Part shown: piece by piece, positions 27,331 through 37,814 of the stretch
Position numbering within the stretch: position 1 is the stretch's first letter
Layout of the letters: every line of letters begins with the position of its first letter
From: Nostoc sp. UHCC 0702
GTDB taxonomy: Bacteria; Cyanobacteriota; Cyanobacteriia; Cyanobacteriales; Nostocaceae
DNA: 64,000 bases
NCBI GenBank assembly: GCA_017164015.1
Contig: CP071065.1
Coordinates: forward strand, 1,826,501-1,890,500
Reading direction: 5' to 3'
Made by a program: the position numbers and the translations under genes
Notes under the pieces: model-generated
Seen by the model: the letters and a program-made list of their open reading frames with translations, nothing else
The model's database searches: none
What the model was told of the DNA's origin: nothing

Positions 27331-27482
27331 GGGGGATGGGGAGCAGGGGAGCAGGGGGGCAGGGGAGATGAGGGGATAGGGGGATGGGGAGCAGGGGAGC
27401 AGGGGAGATGAGGGTATGAGGTGACAACTGACAACTGACAACTCCTAACTCCTAACTCCTAACTCCTAACTCCTAACTCCTA
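27331..27482. repeat. STRR block: GGGGAGCA and CTCCTAA arrays
   Basis: 27331-27418 is built from GGGGAGCAGGGG and GGGGATGAGGG units; 27423-27443 from CAACTGA heptads; 27441-27482 from six CTCCTAA heptads running up to the stop codon of the protease gene. The whole space between two convergent genes is repeat. Confidence 0.85.
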
Positions 27483-28973
27483 ACTTCCTATTCCCAACCG
27501 CCCAGCCAAGCCGGGAGTTAAGGGTAAAAGGGTAGTAATCATTAAGAATAGAGCCAACAGACCTAAAGCAGCTCTGGCATCATCGGGTTCGGTGATTTCA
27601 TTCAAGCTGGGGCGTTCTAAATCCCGTTGTAAGAACAAAATCACAAATGCCCAATATAGAGCCAGAGTATTGGCCAGAGCCACTACTCCTAACAAAATTA
27701 AAGTTGCAAGTGTTGCCCGTCCTGCGGTTTTACGTCCATAAATTGCTTGGACAATGCGACCACCATCTAATTGCCCTGCGGGCATTAAGTTTAAAGCAGT
27801 GATTACCAACCCCAGCCAACCAATCACTACCAACGGATGAACATTTACTAGGGGTGACTGTAAAGCCGAACCCAAGACAACCCGCGCCAAGCTACCCACC
27901 AAAATGGAGCTTTGGAAAAACTGATTGGGCAATTGAAATAAACTGCCTGGGTGGGAAAGCAATAACCCAACAATCAGCATTAACAAAGAAACGATACCAC
28001 CTACGGCTGGCCCTGCCAAAGAAATATCGAATAGTACCTTGCGATTGGGCAACAGAGATTCAAAACGAGTAATTGTACCAAAAGACCCAATTTGCACGGC
28101 AGGCAAAAAGAAGGGCCAGCTGAGGCGGATTTGGTGACGACGTGCAACTAACCAATGACCGATTTCATGAGCTACCAAAATCGCCAATATGCCAGCGCCT
28201 ATGGGCAAAGCTTCTGTAAACCGTTCCGGATTAGCGAATAAATCGAAATTCAGCAGCAGTCCCGCAGTTTCAAAACTGGTGGCGATAGTTGCCACAGCCA
28301 AGATACCTGCAAAGACTTTTTGCGGTAACATCGTCGGTTGTGGGTCACTACTGCTGGGTAGAACAATCACCACAGGTTTTCCATCTGTGTTTTGCACTAA
28401 AAACAGGCGATATTTATCACCTAGTTTTTCTTTTAAACTTGCAGTCAGGCGCTTGTAAACCTCTTCTGCTTCTCCCCGGAGATTGCCTTTAAAAATAGCT
28501 CCTTGTTGGTAGGCAATGGTTTCTGTAGCAAAAAATGTATCAATACCGAAAATGCTTTTAATAGCATTTAAGTCTTCTTCTGGAATAGGCAATACTTCAA
28601 TTTGCAATTGAGCAATTACTGGCTGTGGTGTATTTTCTGCTTGTGATGAAGGATCAACCGCCAGCCTTTCGGTTGCCCGTTGCCTGAGTATGGCCTCTTG
28701 ACCAGCCGATCGCAGCTGTTTTCCCAAAAAGATGTACAATCCAGCAGAAACCACCACCAAGAATAATATACCAGCTATGTTGATATATATTCCGGCTGCA
28801 AACAAACCAAAGAACAACAGCCAGGGGGTCATTAACACCACAGACTGCAACCAGGCTAAGATTCCCAGCCTACCAAAAGGTCTGGCGCGATAAAAGCCCC
28901 AACCTAAAATTCCCAAAGCTACTAGCAAAAGTGTCCCAATGATGAGAGTCTCTGACGAAGTAAACATTTCCAA
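27480..28973 (-). CDS. Site-2 protease family membrane metalloprotease (M50)
   Basis: A 497-residue integral membrane protein. Two N-terminal helices (residues about 7-85) are followed by a soluble stretch (about 95-215). The M50 core has HEIGHWLVARRH (zinc ligands His-His and catalytic Glu) and the second metal motif NLMPAGQLDGGR, with further helices to the C-terminus. The architecture matches the cyanobacterial/chloroplast EGY-like group of intramembrane proteases. Substrates are unknown; relatives release anti-sigma factors or act in thylakoid maintenance. Start at 28973 (MEM), with a second ATG two codons later. The last codons overlap the CTCCTAA array. Confidence 0.9.
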   Translation of the reverse strand: MEMFTSSETLIIGTLLLVALGILGWGFYRARPFGRLGILAWLQSVVLMTPWLLFFGLFAAGIYINIAGILFLVVVSAGLYIFLGKQLRSAGQEAILRQRATERLAVDPSSQAENTPQPVIAQLQIEVLPIPEEDLNAIKSIFGIDTFFATETIAYQQGAIFKGNLRGEAEEVYKRLTASLKEKLGDKYRLFLVQNTDGKPVVIVLPSSSDPQPTMLPQKVFAGILAVATIATSFETAGLLLNFDLFANPERFTEALPIGAGILAILVAHEIGHWLVARRHQIRLSWPFFLPAVQIGSFGTITRFESLLPNRKVLFDISLAGPAVGGIVSLLMLIVGLLLSHPGSLFQLPNQFFQSSILVGSLARVVLGSALQSPLVNVHPLVVIGWLGLVITALNLMPAGQLDGGRIVQAIYGRKTAGRATLATLILLGVVALANTLALYWAFVILFLQRDLERPSLNEITEPDDARAALGLLALFLMITTLLPLTPGLAGRLGIGS

Positions 28974-29045
28974 ACCCTTCGCTGTGAAAGACCAAGCCCG
29001 AATTAGTCAGGTGTTAGAGATACATTTATCAGCCTACACGATTCA

Positions 29046-29300
29046 TTGGGGACTGGGGAACTCGGGGCCCCCGCGACCGCTCTTAGTGGGGATTAGGGGC
29101 AATGGGGACTGGGGACTGGGGACTGGGGACTGGGGACTGGGGACTGGGGACTGGGGACTGGGGACTGGGGACTGGGGACTGGGGACTGGGGACTGGGGAA
29201 TGGGGACTGGGGACTGGGTAATAAATTCTTACCAATTACCAATTCCCAATTACCAATTCCCAATTACCAATTCCCAATTCCCAATTCCCAATTCCCAATG
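29046..29300. repeat. STRR block: about 16 GGGGACT heptads plus CCAATTCC units
   Basis: 29104-29218 is an almost uninterrupted run of GGGGACT units. It is preceded by GAACTCGGGGCCCCCGCGACC...GATTAGGGGCAATGGGG and followed by CCAATTAC/CCAATTCC units to 29297. It fills the 332-bp gap downstream of the RND pump gene. An array of the same heptad in opposite orientation lies upstream of that gene (32661-32779). Confidence 0.9.
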
Positions 29301-29305
29301 CCTCC

Positions 29306-32300
29306 TTAGCGATGGCTGTTGTAGGAAACCTTCTCATCATGGCTAGAATCTAGCTGGTGAGGTTGGGGTCGAGGTGTTAAGCGATCGCGGATTCTGCCAA
29401 TTACGATATAAAGAATTGGCACGATAAACAAACTTAGGAAAGTAGAGACTATCATACCTCCTGCGATCGCTGTACCCAGAGATTTTCTACTAGCTGCGCC
29501 TGCTCCCTCAGGATTTACCAATGGCCAAACACCCAAGATAAAAGATAAGGAAGTCATCAAAATGGGTCGCAAACGCTCTTGTGATGCTTGGACTGCGGCT
29601 TTAGTCAGTGAAAGACCTTGCTCTCGCAGTTGGTTGGCAAATTCTACAATCAAAATGGCATTTTTACTTGCCAGTCCAATTAGCATTACCAAACCAACTT
29701 GACAAAACACATCGTTGGGTAGACCTCGTAGAGATTGCGCCGACAGTGCCCCCAAAATAGCTAGAGGAACTGACAGCATAATAATTAAGGGGTCAACGTA
29801 GTTCTCATACTGAGCAGCTAATACCAAGAATACAAACACCAGCCCCAATCCAAAAATCAGCGGTGCTAGGCCTCCAGATTCCTTTTCTTCAGCGGTGATC
29901 CCTGCCCATTCATAACCCATAGTTGCGGGTAAAACCTCTTGTGCCAGTTTCTCCATTGCTGAGGTTGCTTGTCCAGAACTGTAACCAGGTGCAGCGGAAC
30001 CGTTGATTTCAATTGAGCGGAATAAGTTGAAGTGATTGATTGTTTGCGCCCCAGTATTAGGAGTGATTTTCACTAGATTGCTCAGGGGAATCATTTGATC
30101 GTTGACAGAACGAACGTACAATTTACCTATATCATCAGGGTTAGAACGATACTGAGCGTCTGCTTGCACATATACTCGATAAGTCCGCTGTAGTAAGTTA
30201 AAGTCGTTGACATACCGCGAACCCAAGTAACTTTGGAGAGTATTAAAAACCTCGTCTACGTCAACTTGCAGGGCTTTAGCTTTGTTGCGGTCTACTTCAA
30301 TCAACATCTGAGGCGTATTCGCATTAAATGTGCTAAATACAGCTTGCAATCCTGGTGTTTGATTACCGCGCTGGAGTAACTGACCCATGATTTGCAGCAT
30401 GGTATTCAAGCCACTGTTACCAGCTCTATCTTGTAGCTGAAATTGGAAACCACCAAAATTGCCTAAACCCTGAATTGATGGTGGATTAACTGGAAAAATT
30501 CTGGCTTCGGGAATTGCCGACACCACTCCCGCTAACCTACCTATGATTGCTTGTGCTGACTTTGCTGGGTCGTGACGTTCTTCCCAAGGCGTGAGGGTTG
30601 TAAAAATCGCACCACTATTGGCAGAGTTGCCACTAAAACCAAAGCCACCTATGGCAAAAGTACCCGTGACTTCAGGTATTTTGAGGATTTCTTGTTCTAC
30701 CTGAGTCATCACCTTGCTGGTGTAGTTGAGGGAAACTCCTTCTGGCCCTTGGATAATGGTGATGAAATAGCCTTGGTCGTCATCTGGAATAAATGCTGTT
30801 GGCACACTCAGGTAAAGCCAGCCTGTCACGCCCAAAGACAAGACAAATAACAGCACAACGATCGCTGTGATTTTTGTCAAACGATACAGGATGTTTTCGT
30901 ATCCCCGGCGTGTCCAATCAATAAATCTATTAATCTGGTCAAAAATCCAGCCCAACCAACCGCGTGGTCTTTGTCCCCGACGCAACAGCAATGCTGAAAG
31001 TGAAGGGGTCAGAGTAATGGCAAGAAAGGTAGAAATTCCCATTGAAAAAGCGATCGTCAGCGCAAATTGCTTATATATTTGTCCTGTGGCTCCTGGAAAG
31101 AAGGCTACGGGTACAAATACCGCCATTAGCACTAGGGAAGTGGCAATTACTGCGCCGAATAACTCCCTCATGGACTCAGAGGCAGCTTGGCGGGGTGACA
31201 TTCCCTCATCTTCGATTAAGCGAGAGACGTTCTCAACGATGATGATGGCGTCATCCACCACCAAGCCAGTTGCCAACGTCAGACCAAACATGGTCAAGGT
31301 ATTAATGGAAAATCCGAAAACCTTGATAAAGGCAAAAGTGCCAACCAAAGTTAGGGGCACAACGATGACGGGAATCAGCGTGGTACGCCAGTCTTGCAAG
31401 AAGATATAAATTACTATAACAACAAGAGCGATCGCTTCTATCAGGGTCTTGACAACTTCTGCCAGAGATGCTTCTACAAACGATGTGGTATCAAAGGCCA
31501 CTTCATATTTCATGCCTGGCGGAAAGCGTTCCGCTAGTCGTGCCATTTCAACTTTTACAGCCCTAGCAACATCCAAGGCGTTACTTCCCGGTGTGGTAAA
31601 TATGCCTATACCTACACCTTCATTGCCTTTAAATCGCAGGAAAGAGTTATAGTCTTCTGCTCCCAGTTCAGCCCGACCGACATCTTTGAGTTTGATCAAC
31701 GTGCCATCTGCACCTGTCTTGATCACTATGTCTGCAAATTCCGATGCCTCAGTCAGTCTACTCACCGCTTGCAGGTCTATTTGATACATCTGCTCTGGGT
31801 CTGATGGCTGCTGACCGATTTGCCCTGCACCCACCTGTAAGTTTTGTTCGTTAAGGGCATCGATTACATCTTGGGCGGTGAGGTTGCGACTAGCAAGGCG
31901 GTTAGGGTCAAGCCACAGACGCATAGCATAGCGGCGTTCACCAAAAATCTGTGCCTGACTTACACCATTAATTCTTTTGAGGGCATCGATTATGTATAAG
32001 TCGGCATAATTGCTTAAAAATACGTTGTCGAACTTTTTGTTATCTGAGTACAGCCCCATCGCTAAAATGATGCTATTAGACTGTTTATTGACAGTTACTC
32101 CAGTTCTTTGAACAGCTTCCGGCAACTGCGGTTCGGCGAGGGACACGCGATTTTGCACGTCAACTGCGGCAATATCTTTGTTCCGGCCTGGGTCAAACGT
32201 AACTGTAATCGTACTGTTGCCATTGTTACTACTGCTCGAAGTCATGTACTTCAAGCCTTCAACACCATTAATTTGGCGCTCTAAGATAGTCGTTACCGTA

Positions 32301-32479
32301 TTTTCTACAATTTCAGCACTAGCACCGACATAATTAGCAGTAACAGTGATTTGAGTTGGGCTAATATCTGGATACTGCGCTGTAGGTAGCGTTGGAATAC
32401 TAATTGCTCCTACCAGCAGAATCAGGATGGCGCAAACACTTGTAAATACAGGTCGCCTAATAAAGAAATCAACAAACAT
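29306..32479 (-). CDS. RND efflux pump inner-membrane transporter (HAE1/AcrB family)
   Basis: A 1057-residue RND transporter beginning [20 protein letters not shown], the typical first helix. It has two large periplasmic loops and twelve predicted membrane helices. The proton-relay Asp pair is seen in [14 protein letters not shown] and the relay Lys in [14 protein letters not shown], so the pump should be active. Substrates of AcrB relatives are hydrophobic drugs and metabolites. The adaptor gene lies upstream on the same strand but 301 bp of tandem repeats separate the two; no TolC gene is in the window. Its last codons run into CCAATTCC-type repeats. Confidence 0.95.
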   Translation of the reverse strand: MFVDFFIRRPVFTSVCAILILLVGAISIPTLPTAQYPDISPTQITVTANYVGASAEIVENTVTTILERQINGVEGLKYMTSSSSNNGNSTITVTFDPGRNKDIAAVDVQNRVSLAEPQLPEAVQRTGVTVNKQSNSIILAMGLYSDNKKFDNVFLSNYADLYIIDALKRINGVSQAQIFGERRYAMRLWLDPNRLASRNLTAQDVIDALNEQNLQVGAGQIGQQPSDPEQMYQIDLQAVSRLTEASEFADIVIKTGADGTLIKLKDVGRAELGAEDYNSFLRFKGNEGVGIGIFTTPGSNALDVARAVKVEMARLAERFPPGMKYEVAFDTTSFVEASLAEVVKTLIEAIALVVIVIYIFLQDWRTTLIPVIVVPLTLVGTFAFIKVFGFSINTLTMFGLTLATGLVVDDAIIIVENVSRLIEDEGMSPRQAASESMRELFGAVIATSLVLMAVFVPVAFFPGATGQIYKQFALTIAFSMGISTFLAITLTPSLSALLLRRGQRPRGWLGWIFDQINRFIDWTRRGYENILYRLTKITAIVVLLFVLSLGVTGWLYLSVPTAFIPDDDQGYFITIIQGPEGVSLNYTSKVMTQVEQEILKIPEVTGTFAIGGFGFSGNSANSGAIFTTLTPWEERHDPAKSAQAIIGRLAGVVSAIPEARIFPVNPPSIQGLGNFGGFQFQLQDRAGNSGLNTMLQIMGQLLQRGNQTPGLQAVFSTFNANTPQMLIEVDRNKAKALQVDVDEVFNTLQSYLGSRYVNDFNLLQRTYRVYVQADAQYRSNPDDIGKLYVRSVNDQMIPLSNLVKITPNTGAQTINHFNLFRSIEINGSAAPGYSSGQATSAMEKLAQEVLPATMGYEWAGITAEEKESGGLAPLIFGLGLVFVFLVLAAQYENYVDPLIIMLSVPLAILGALSAQSLRGLPNDVFCQVGLVMLIGLASKNAILIVEFANQLREQGLSLTKAAVQASQERLRPILMTSLSFILGVWPLVNPEGAGAASRKSLGTAIAGGMIVSTFLSLFIVPILYIVIGRIRDRLTPRPQPHQLDSSHDEKVSYNSHR

Positions 32480-32780
32480 TGGGAATTAGGAATTGGGAAT
32501 TAGGAATTAGGAATTGGGAATTGGGGAAATGGGAATGGGAAGTTAGGAGTTAGGAGTTAGGAGTTAGGAGTTAGGAGTTTGGAGTTAGGAGTTAGGAGTT
32601 TGGAGTTAGGAGTTTGGAGTTAGGAGTTTGGAGTTTGGAATTGGGAAAGATTTTCCTAGTACCCAGTCCCCAGTCCCCAGTCCCCAGTCCCTAGTCCCCA
32701 GTCCCCAGTCCCCAGTCCCCAGTCCCCAGTCCCCAGTCCCCAGTCCCCAGTCCCCAGTCCCCAGTCCCCAGTCCCCAGTA
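32480..32780. repeat. STRR blocks between pump and adaptor genes
   Basis: 32484-32525 has GGAATTAGGAATTGGGAATT units, 32541-32637 has GGAGTTA/GGAGTTT heptads, and 32661-32779 has about 17 CCCCAGT heptads, the reverse complement of the 29104-29218 array. The whole gap is repeat. If adaptor and pump are co-transcribed, the mRNA carries it. Confidence 0.9.
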
Positions 32781-34100
32781 CTAAGATTCAGGAACTATCG
32801 GCAGGCCATCTCTAAGATTCAGTAGTCCTGAGATGACAATTTGCTCTTGTGGCTGTAATCCTTCGAGAACTTGGTAATTATTACCTCTAATATTGCCTAA
32901 TTTCACTGGTTTTTGCCTAGCTACCAGTTGCGATACTCCTTTTGGAGATGTTTGGGTTTCGGCTACGTAGACAAAAGTTTCTCCAGCTACACGAGACACT
33001 GCTGTAGCTGGAATTAATACTCCAGAACGCTCACTCCACACCACTCTAGCTCGCACTAATTGATCTGCCCGTAGCTCACCTTTTGAGTTATTAAAAAGTG
33101 CTTTAATCAATATTGACTGGGTATCATTGCTGGCATTTGGAGCTATGAAAAATACGCGACTAGTACCTATGACTTGACCTTGTGTATTCAATAACTCTAC
33201 AGGCATTCCCTTACGTAATTCAGCCCCTTTGTCTGTTGGCACAGATATTTTGACTTCTAAAGGTCGGTTTTGAGTAATTGTCACTAGCTGTGTGGAAGTG
33301 TTAACAAAATCACCTATTTTGACTGGGATATCGCCAACTGTGCCATCAAAGGGAGCGCTAATGCGGTAGTACTGAAGCTGAACTTGTTGTTGTTCAGTAT
33401 TTGCCTGAGCTTGCTGCAAGTCCTTTTCAGCCTGCAATATGCTAGCTTTCTGGGCTGAAATCCTGGAATTAATGACACCGAGATTAGCTTTGGCTGTGGC
33501 GAGCCTATTGGCATACTGATCCTTTGTTTGTCGAGCCACGGCTCCTTGGTCTGCCAAGGTCGCATACCTGTTGTAGTCCTGCTGATTCAATTGCAAATCA
33601 GCAAGGTTGGATAAACGTTCGGCTTCTAGGGATTTGAGTGTAGCGCGAGCATTCTCCAATTGTGCTTTAGATGCTTGGGCAGCAGCATCAATACTACTGA
33701 CTGCTGCTTGTTGCTGTCTGGGGTCTACTTGGATAACTGCCGCTCCCGTTGCGATTGTATCTCCCGACCTGACAAATATTTGCGTGACTTGACCCTGAAT
33801 TCTCGGCTGGAGTGTCACGGAACGCCGAGACTCAAGACTGGCGATATATTCTGTACTCTCGTCAATTGTGCCGATTTGGACTGGAGCTACTTTGACTCTT
33901 ACCCCTGGAGGTTGAGCATTAGTAGATGCAGGTTGTTGGTTTGCAGGAGTGAGCAAACGCCAAACTACAGCTGTTCCACCCCCTACGATTAGTATTAAAG
34001 CTAACAATAACCGAAGCCACCGCCGTTGTTTGCGGGGTGGCTCGTAGGAGGTCTGGGGAAGCTGGTCTCCAAAATCGGTTTGAGGCTCAGGGGATGTCAT
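32781..34100 (-). CDS. RND efflux periplasmic adaptor (membrane fusion protein)
   Basis: A 439-residue MFP. A cytoplasmic tail with basic residues (PPRKQRR) is followed by one membrane helix (about residues 27-47). A barrel-sandwich half (ATGAAVIQVDPRQQQ), a long coiled-coil hairpin rich in Gln/Ala (about 135-245), the second lipoyl half (ISAPFDGTVGDIPVKIGDFV) and beta-barrel and proximal domains then follow. It pairs with the RND gene downstream. The stop codon sits at the edge of the CCCCAGT array. The family is certain; the substrate is unknown. Confidence 0.93.
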   Translation of the reverse strand: MTSPEPQTDFGDQLPQTSYEPPRKQRRWLRLLLALILIVGGGTAVVWRLLTPANQQPASTNAQPPGVRVKVAPVQIGTIDESTEYIASLESRRSVTLQPRIQGQVTQIFVRSGDTIATGAAVIQVDPRQQQAAVSSIDAAAQASKAQLENARATLKSLEAERLSNLADLQLNQQDYNRYATLADQGAVARQTKDQYANRLATAKANLGVINSRISAQKASILQAEKDLQQAQANTEQQQVQLQYYRISAPFDGTVGDIPVKIGDFVNTSTQLVTITQNRPLEVKISVPTDKGAELRKGMPVELLNTQGQVIGTSRVFFIAPNASNDTQSILIKALFNNSKGELRADQLVRARVVWSERSGVLIPATAVSRVAGETFVYVAETQTSPKGVSQLVARQKPVKLGNIRGNNYQVLEGLQPQEQIVISGLLNLRDGLPIVPES

Positions 34101-34756
34101 GACTTACAGGCAACCTAAGAACAACTTAAAACATTAACTAATTAAGCACTACAGAATCAGGATTTGAGGTTTGAAGTTGAAATTTACTGATTTAGCATGA
34201 CGCTTTGTAAAGCATTTTGTGGTAATTCAACCAACTATACCGCTTTAGACATTTTGCACAATCTACCCAAAGGTCAATGATAAAACCTAGTTTACAAATT
34301 AAATGATCTCCCTGTCTTTTCTGTTATTGCGGAAAATATTCTATTATTGCTTTCAATAGTCCAAAGTAATAAATACAGGACTTACGTAACTGGCACACAT
34401 ATTTTCTGCGATGGCAGTCAATAGTCAATAGTCAAGGGTAAAAAGTCAAGAGTCCAAAGTCAAGGTCTTTGGACGATTTTTGTCAAAAATATATGACAAT
34501 GCGCGTAAGTCCTAAAATAGTCATAAAAAGGGCATTGGGCACTTGTACTGAGCGACTTGTGCCGAGCGCAGTCGAGGTAAGCCGAAGCATTGGGCATGGG
34601 AGCTATATCGATAGATATCGATGTATTATTTTCTCATGATTGGCTTGAAAAAGACTTTAAGCAGATTAGTAGGGGAGGCAGGGGAAGATAAAATCAACAA
34701 CTCTTGCCTCCGGACAAATGATCAATGACAATCCTCACAAGTGGCTACATCAGTCA
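34101..34756. other. Non-coding gap between adaptor and LysR genes
   Basis: These 656 bp contain one MITE copy (34377-34513). A dispersed repeat of the CTTGTACTGAGCGACTTG...CAGTCGAGGTAAGCCG type lies at 34540-34595, then a GATATCGATAGATATCGATG palindromic stretch near 34605. The rest is AT-rich and shows no gene. Confidence 0.5.
34377..34513. mobile_element. MITE-like element, AGGACTTACGCA family, copy E
   Basis: A 137-bp copy with perfect ends AGGACTTACG (34377) and CGTAAGTCCT (34513). The family termini ACTGGCACACATATTTTCTGC and ATATATGACAATGCGC are both present. The inside is GTCAATAGTCAATAGTCAAG short repeats. It is a shorter version of copies C and F, lacking their shared central segment. 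Confidence 0.8.
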
Positions 34757-35713
34757 TCACAATTCTACATGCAACTTTGATGTGGAATAGCTGAGCAACA
34801 TCTGTTCAAAAGCTGTGGAGAGCGCTGTTTGAAACCGCTGTCGATGCTTTAGTTTGAAAAAAGGTCGAACTATTTCTGCGATCGCACTAGAACCATTCCT
34901 GTTATCAATAACTTTAATTGTTCGCAAAGTTCCCAGTTGTATTTCTTTTTTTACCATTAACTCAGAAATTCCGGTAGCACCTTCACCATTCTCGATCGCT
35001 GCTTTTGCCATCTCACCGCTATTGAACACTAAAATCACATTGAGTTCGCTCAGATTGATGCCCCAATTTTGCAAGGCTTCCTCAAACCTTTGTTGAGTTC
35101 CAGATTCAGGAACTCGCATCACCCAAGGGGTCTTTGTCAGTTCGGTTAACTCAATTTCTTTGCGTTCAAACCAAGGATGAGATTTACCCACTACAATTTG
35201 TAAGCGATCGCTCCCCACAATTTCGTATTCTAGAGTACTCTGAAGTGCTGGTTTCACATCTCCTTCCACTAAACCCAAATCAAACTGTCCCATTGCTGTT
35301 CCCACACAAATCGTTTCTGCATTGGCGAGAGTACAGTTAATCTGGATACCTGGATACTTACTTTTAAATTGACTAATCTTGCTTGGTAGCCAGTAGTTAC
35401 CAATTGTCAAGCTTGATCCTAATTTCAATTCTCCACGTTGCAGGTTGTTCAATTCCCGCAATCCCCGTTCTGTCAAGGCTACTTGGTCGAGAATTTTCCG
35501 CGCCTCTACTTGTAGTAACTTTCCAGCTTCGGCAATCTCGATATGGCGACCAATGCGATGGAACAGCTTGACTCCGTATTCTTGCTCTAAGTTGTGAATC
35601 GCTGCACTGACGGCAGGTTGGGTAATATAAAGTTCTTCAGCCGCACGGGTAAAGTGTAGATGTTCTGCCACGGCGATAAAGATTTTTAGCTGCTCAAGCG
35701 TCATCCCTGCCAT
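34757..35713 (-). CDS. LysR family transcriptional regulator
   Basis: A 318-residue LysR protein. The winged helix-turn-helix is at residues 1-65 (MTLEQLKIFIAVAEHLHFTRAAEELYITQPAVSAAIHNLE, given here in two abutting pieces MTLEQLKIFIAVAEHLHFTR and AAEELYITQPAVSAAIHNLE). A periplasmic-binding-protein-like effector domain follows (about 90-295). It is divergently arranged with a CadD-type transporter gene 241 bp away, the usual arrangement for a LysR regulator and its target. The effector is not readable; it resembles the CysB/CbbR-like group only generally. Confidence 0.92.
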   Translation of the reverse strand: MAGMTLEQLKIFIAVAEHLHFTRAAEELYITQPAVSAAIHNLEQEYGVKLFHRIGRHIEIAEAGKLLQVEARKILDQVALTERGLRELNNLQRGELKLGSSLTIGNYWLPSKISQFKSKYPGIQINCTLANAETICVGTAMGQFDLGLVEGDVKPALQSTLEYEIVGSDRLQIVVGKSHPWFERKEIELTELTKTPWVMRVPESGTQQRFEEALQNWGINLSELNVILVFNSGEMAKAAIENGEGATGISELMVKKEIQLGTLRTIKVIDNRNGSSAIAEIVRPFFKLKHRQRFQTALSTAFEQMLLSYSTSKLHVEL

Positions 35714-35882
35714 TTGTAGTTTCCCAAAAAACGAATGTCAAATTTCAATCACTTCCATTTATCATTTTGACAAAAAAAAGCATTTGATTCTATCGGTTAG
35801 TTTGCATACAGTATAAATCAAGCCTTTAGCACCGGGCCCAAACAGCTGAGGCAAAGATTGTAAATACCAGTCGAACGAACAA

Positions 35883-35943
35883 GCGCGTTACCGAGCATAC
35901 GCGCAGCAACTTGTCGTCAGACATCGCTCGGTAGTTAAAGGAG
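35883..35943 (+). promoter_or_regulatory. cadD-type gene leader with two mutually exclusive helices
   Basis: Helix 1: GCGCGT (35883-35888) pairs with ACGCGC (35899-35904). Helix 2: TACCGAGC (35889-35896), which is the loop of helix 1, pairs perfectly with GCTCGGTA (35926-35933). Only one can form easily. Helix 2 ends four bases before the Shine-Dalgarno AAGGAG (35938-35943) of the transporter gene at 35955. This is the layout of a switchable leader or attenuator, but no known riboswitch class was recognised and transcription of this stretch is assumed. Confidence 0.45.
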
Positions 35944-35954
35944 ATATGTGAATT

Positions 35955-36629
35955 ATGAACAGTTGGCTATTTAGTACATTAATTATTGGGGTTTCCGCTG
36001 CTTTTGCCACCACATTTGACGATAATTTATACTTAACAGCCTTCTTCGGCAAAGTCAATCGTCACTTCCGACCCAAGCACATTATTCTTGGTGAATTTCT
36101 GGGTTTCACTGCATTAGTCTTTGCTAGTATGCCTGGATTCTTCGGTGGTCTAGTCATTCCAGAGGCTTGGATTGGATTGTTAGGTTTGCTGCCGATCGCT
36201 ATTGGTATTAGTCATTTATTGAGCCGCGAAGTGGAGGCGGAGTCAATACAAGCTGTGTCTGTTTTATCATCTACTGCTCCATCTCACCCCCGCAAGAAAT
36301 CACTATTGGCAACAATACGCGATCCCCATACTTATCGTGTATCGGCAGTCACTATAGCCAATGGTGGAAACAACATAGGGATTTACGTACCATTGTTTGC
36401 TAGTAGTAATCTCCCAAGTTTAGGCGTAATTTTATGTGTGTGCTATGCAACTGTTGGGCTGTGGTGCTTCCTCTCTTATAACTTGACTAGTAATCCTTTG
36501 TTGGCTCCTGTTTTAACTCGCTATGGTCGCAAAGTCTTTCCATTTGTGCTGATCTATCTGGGATTATCCATCCTGATTAAAAGTGGCACATTTCAACTTT
36601 TACCTAGTTTCGCAATGTTTTTCCGTTAG
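35955..36629 (+). CDS. CadD-like cadmium resistance transporter family protein
   Basis: A 224-residue membrane protein with five or six hydrophobic segments. It shows the family features of an N-terminal SAAFATTFDDNLYLTAFFG and the central VTIANGGNNIGIYVPLFA, typical of CadD/cadmium-resistance transporters of the LysE-like fold. The ATG at 35955 has a Shine-Dalgarno AAGGAG 11 bp upstream. Its divergence from a LysR regulator suggests inducible expression. CadD relatives confer Cd2+ tolerance, but cyanobacterial members have not all been tested, so the ion is inferred. Confidence 0.82.
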   Translation: MNSWLFSTLIIGVSAAFATTFDDNLYLTAFFGKVNRHFRPKHIILGEFLGFTALVFASMPGFFGGLVIPEAWIGLLGLLPIAIGISHLLSREVEAESIQAVSVLSSTAPSHPRKKSLLATIRDPHTYRVSAVTIANGGNNIGIYVPLFASSNLPSLGVILCVCYATVGLWCFLSYNLTSNPLLAPVLTRYGRKVFPFVLIYLGLSILIKSGTFQLLPSFAMFFR

Positions 36630-36825
36630 GCTTATGGGAAATGTTACCTTGACTATCGTATCTGTAGGTGTTAGTGATGTTTTTCAGTAATTTTAATTGC
36701 TAATCATCAACTATCACCTGAAGAACTAAATAATTAATTATGTAATTAATAGGTGCATCATGAAGTTTTTAATTAAAGTAATTATTAAAATGCAAAATTT
36801 AATATCAATTAGCATGATAAAAACC

Positions 36826-37482
36826 ATGAAACTCTGGAAATATTTGTTAATCCTTTTGATGATTTTTGCGAATTTAGCCTTTGCTCAACCTTCATTTGCT
36901 GATAGACCAAAAATTAACAAAAACCCCGACTATATAGAAATAACTAAAGCAATTAAGCAACTATCTCAAGTAAAAGATGCTCAAACTCAACTTGAAGGAC
37001 TGACACCAGAAGCAACTCAGAAGAAAATTGATGAGTTAGAATTCCAAAAATATGCTTTAGAGACGGGCATCAACTGGGGTCAGTGTGATAACCAAACCGG
37101 AAAGACCATAGCAGTATACGGTAAAAATCCAAATGACGAAGAAAATGAAGATTACTTATATGACAATGGGCTGTATTTTTTAGCTGATGGTCAGACCACT
37201 AGAAATAATTGGGATTGTGATGGTTTCTATCTCCCGAATGATGTCAAAATCGTAGGTTTAGCTCAAGATCAGCAAGTTCAAGAATTTACAGAATCAGTTG
37301 CAATCAAGATACCTGATGGTAATCGATTGACGATTAAACGAAATCCAGAAACCGATGCAATTGAAGTCAACGTTCCTAATGTCCAAATTGTCAAAGCTAA
37401 TGATGTCAACTGGTTTATTCCCAATGTATCCCAGGCTCTCATAGATACACGAGTACCCAATGCGCCTAGCGAGAATTCCTGA
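36826..37482 (+). CDS. Exported protein of unknown function
   Basis: From the ATG at 36826 this is 218 residues: MKLWKYLLILLMIFANLAFA then a signal-peptidase-like site (QPSFADRP). An earlier in-frame ATG at 36760 would add 22 residues ahead of the signal peptide and is less likely. The mature part has a helical N-terminal region (AIKQLSQVKDAQTQLEGL) and a mixed C-terminal region with two Cys (GQCDNQ, WDCDGF) that could form a disulphide. I do not recognise the family. A terminator follows at 37549. No functional link to its neighbours is visible. Confidence 0.7.
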   Translation: MKLWKYLLILLMIFANLAFAQPSFADRPKINKNPDYIEITKAIKQLSQVKDAQTQLEGLTPEATQKKIDELEFQKYALETGINWGQCDNQTGKTIAVYGKNPNDEENEDYLYDNGLYFLADGQTTRNNWDCDGFYLPNDVKIVGLAQDQQVQEFTESVAIKIPDGNRLTIKRNPETDAIEVNVPNVQIVKANDVNWFIPNVSQALIDTRVPNAPSENS

Positions 37483-37548
37483 GTTTGACAGGCAAAATCT
37501 ATCCTGAGAACAGTTTTTTTCAATTCAATATCAATCTAAATGGGGTAA

Positions 37549-37609
37549 CAGCCAAAATCAGAGAAGTAACAGGAAAAGTACTGGTGAAAAATCTCTTTGA
37601 TTTTGGCTG
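37549..37609 (+). terminator. Terminator-like long stem-loop
   Basis: A perfect 12-bp stem CAGCCAAAATCA (37549-37560) / TGATTTTGGCTG (37598-37609), extended by GAGA/TCTC-type pairing towards the loop and followed by ATTTATTTTG. It lies 67 bp past the stop of the exported protein gene. Confidence 0.6.
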
Positions 37610-37814
37610 ATTTATTTTGACTTCTAAAATCTGATACCCGGCTTGCTTTATTTAGATATCTGCACTAAAATAAACTTTGAAAATAATGAACAAACATATC
37701 AAGTATATTTCGGTAGTGCGATTATCTCCCTGGATGCAAATAGCCTGGAAAGAGATTTGCTACCACCTTGGTATTTTTTGGAGAGGAACTACGTCAGGGA
37801 TAAGGGTGTTATTA

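Noticed and set aside
29104..29218. Regular repeat array that might be a CRISPR.
   Set aside because: The unit is 7 bp without spacers; this is a heptanucleotide STRR. No cas gene and no 24-40 bp repeats with unique spacers occur in the window.
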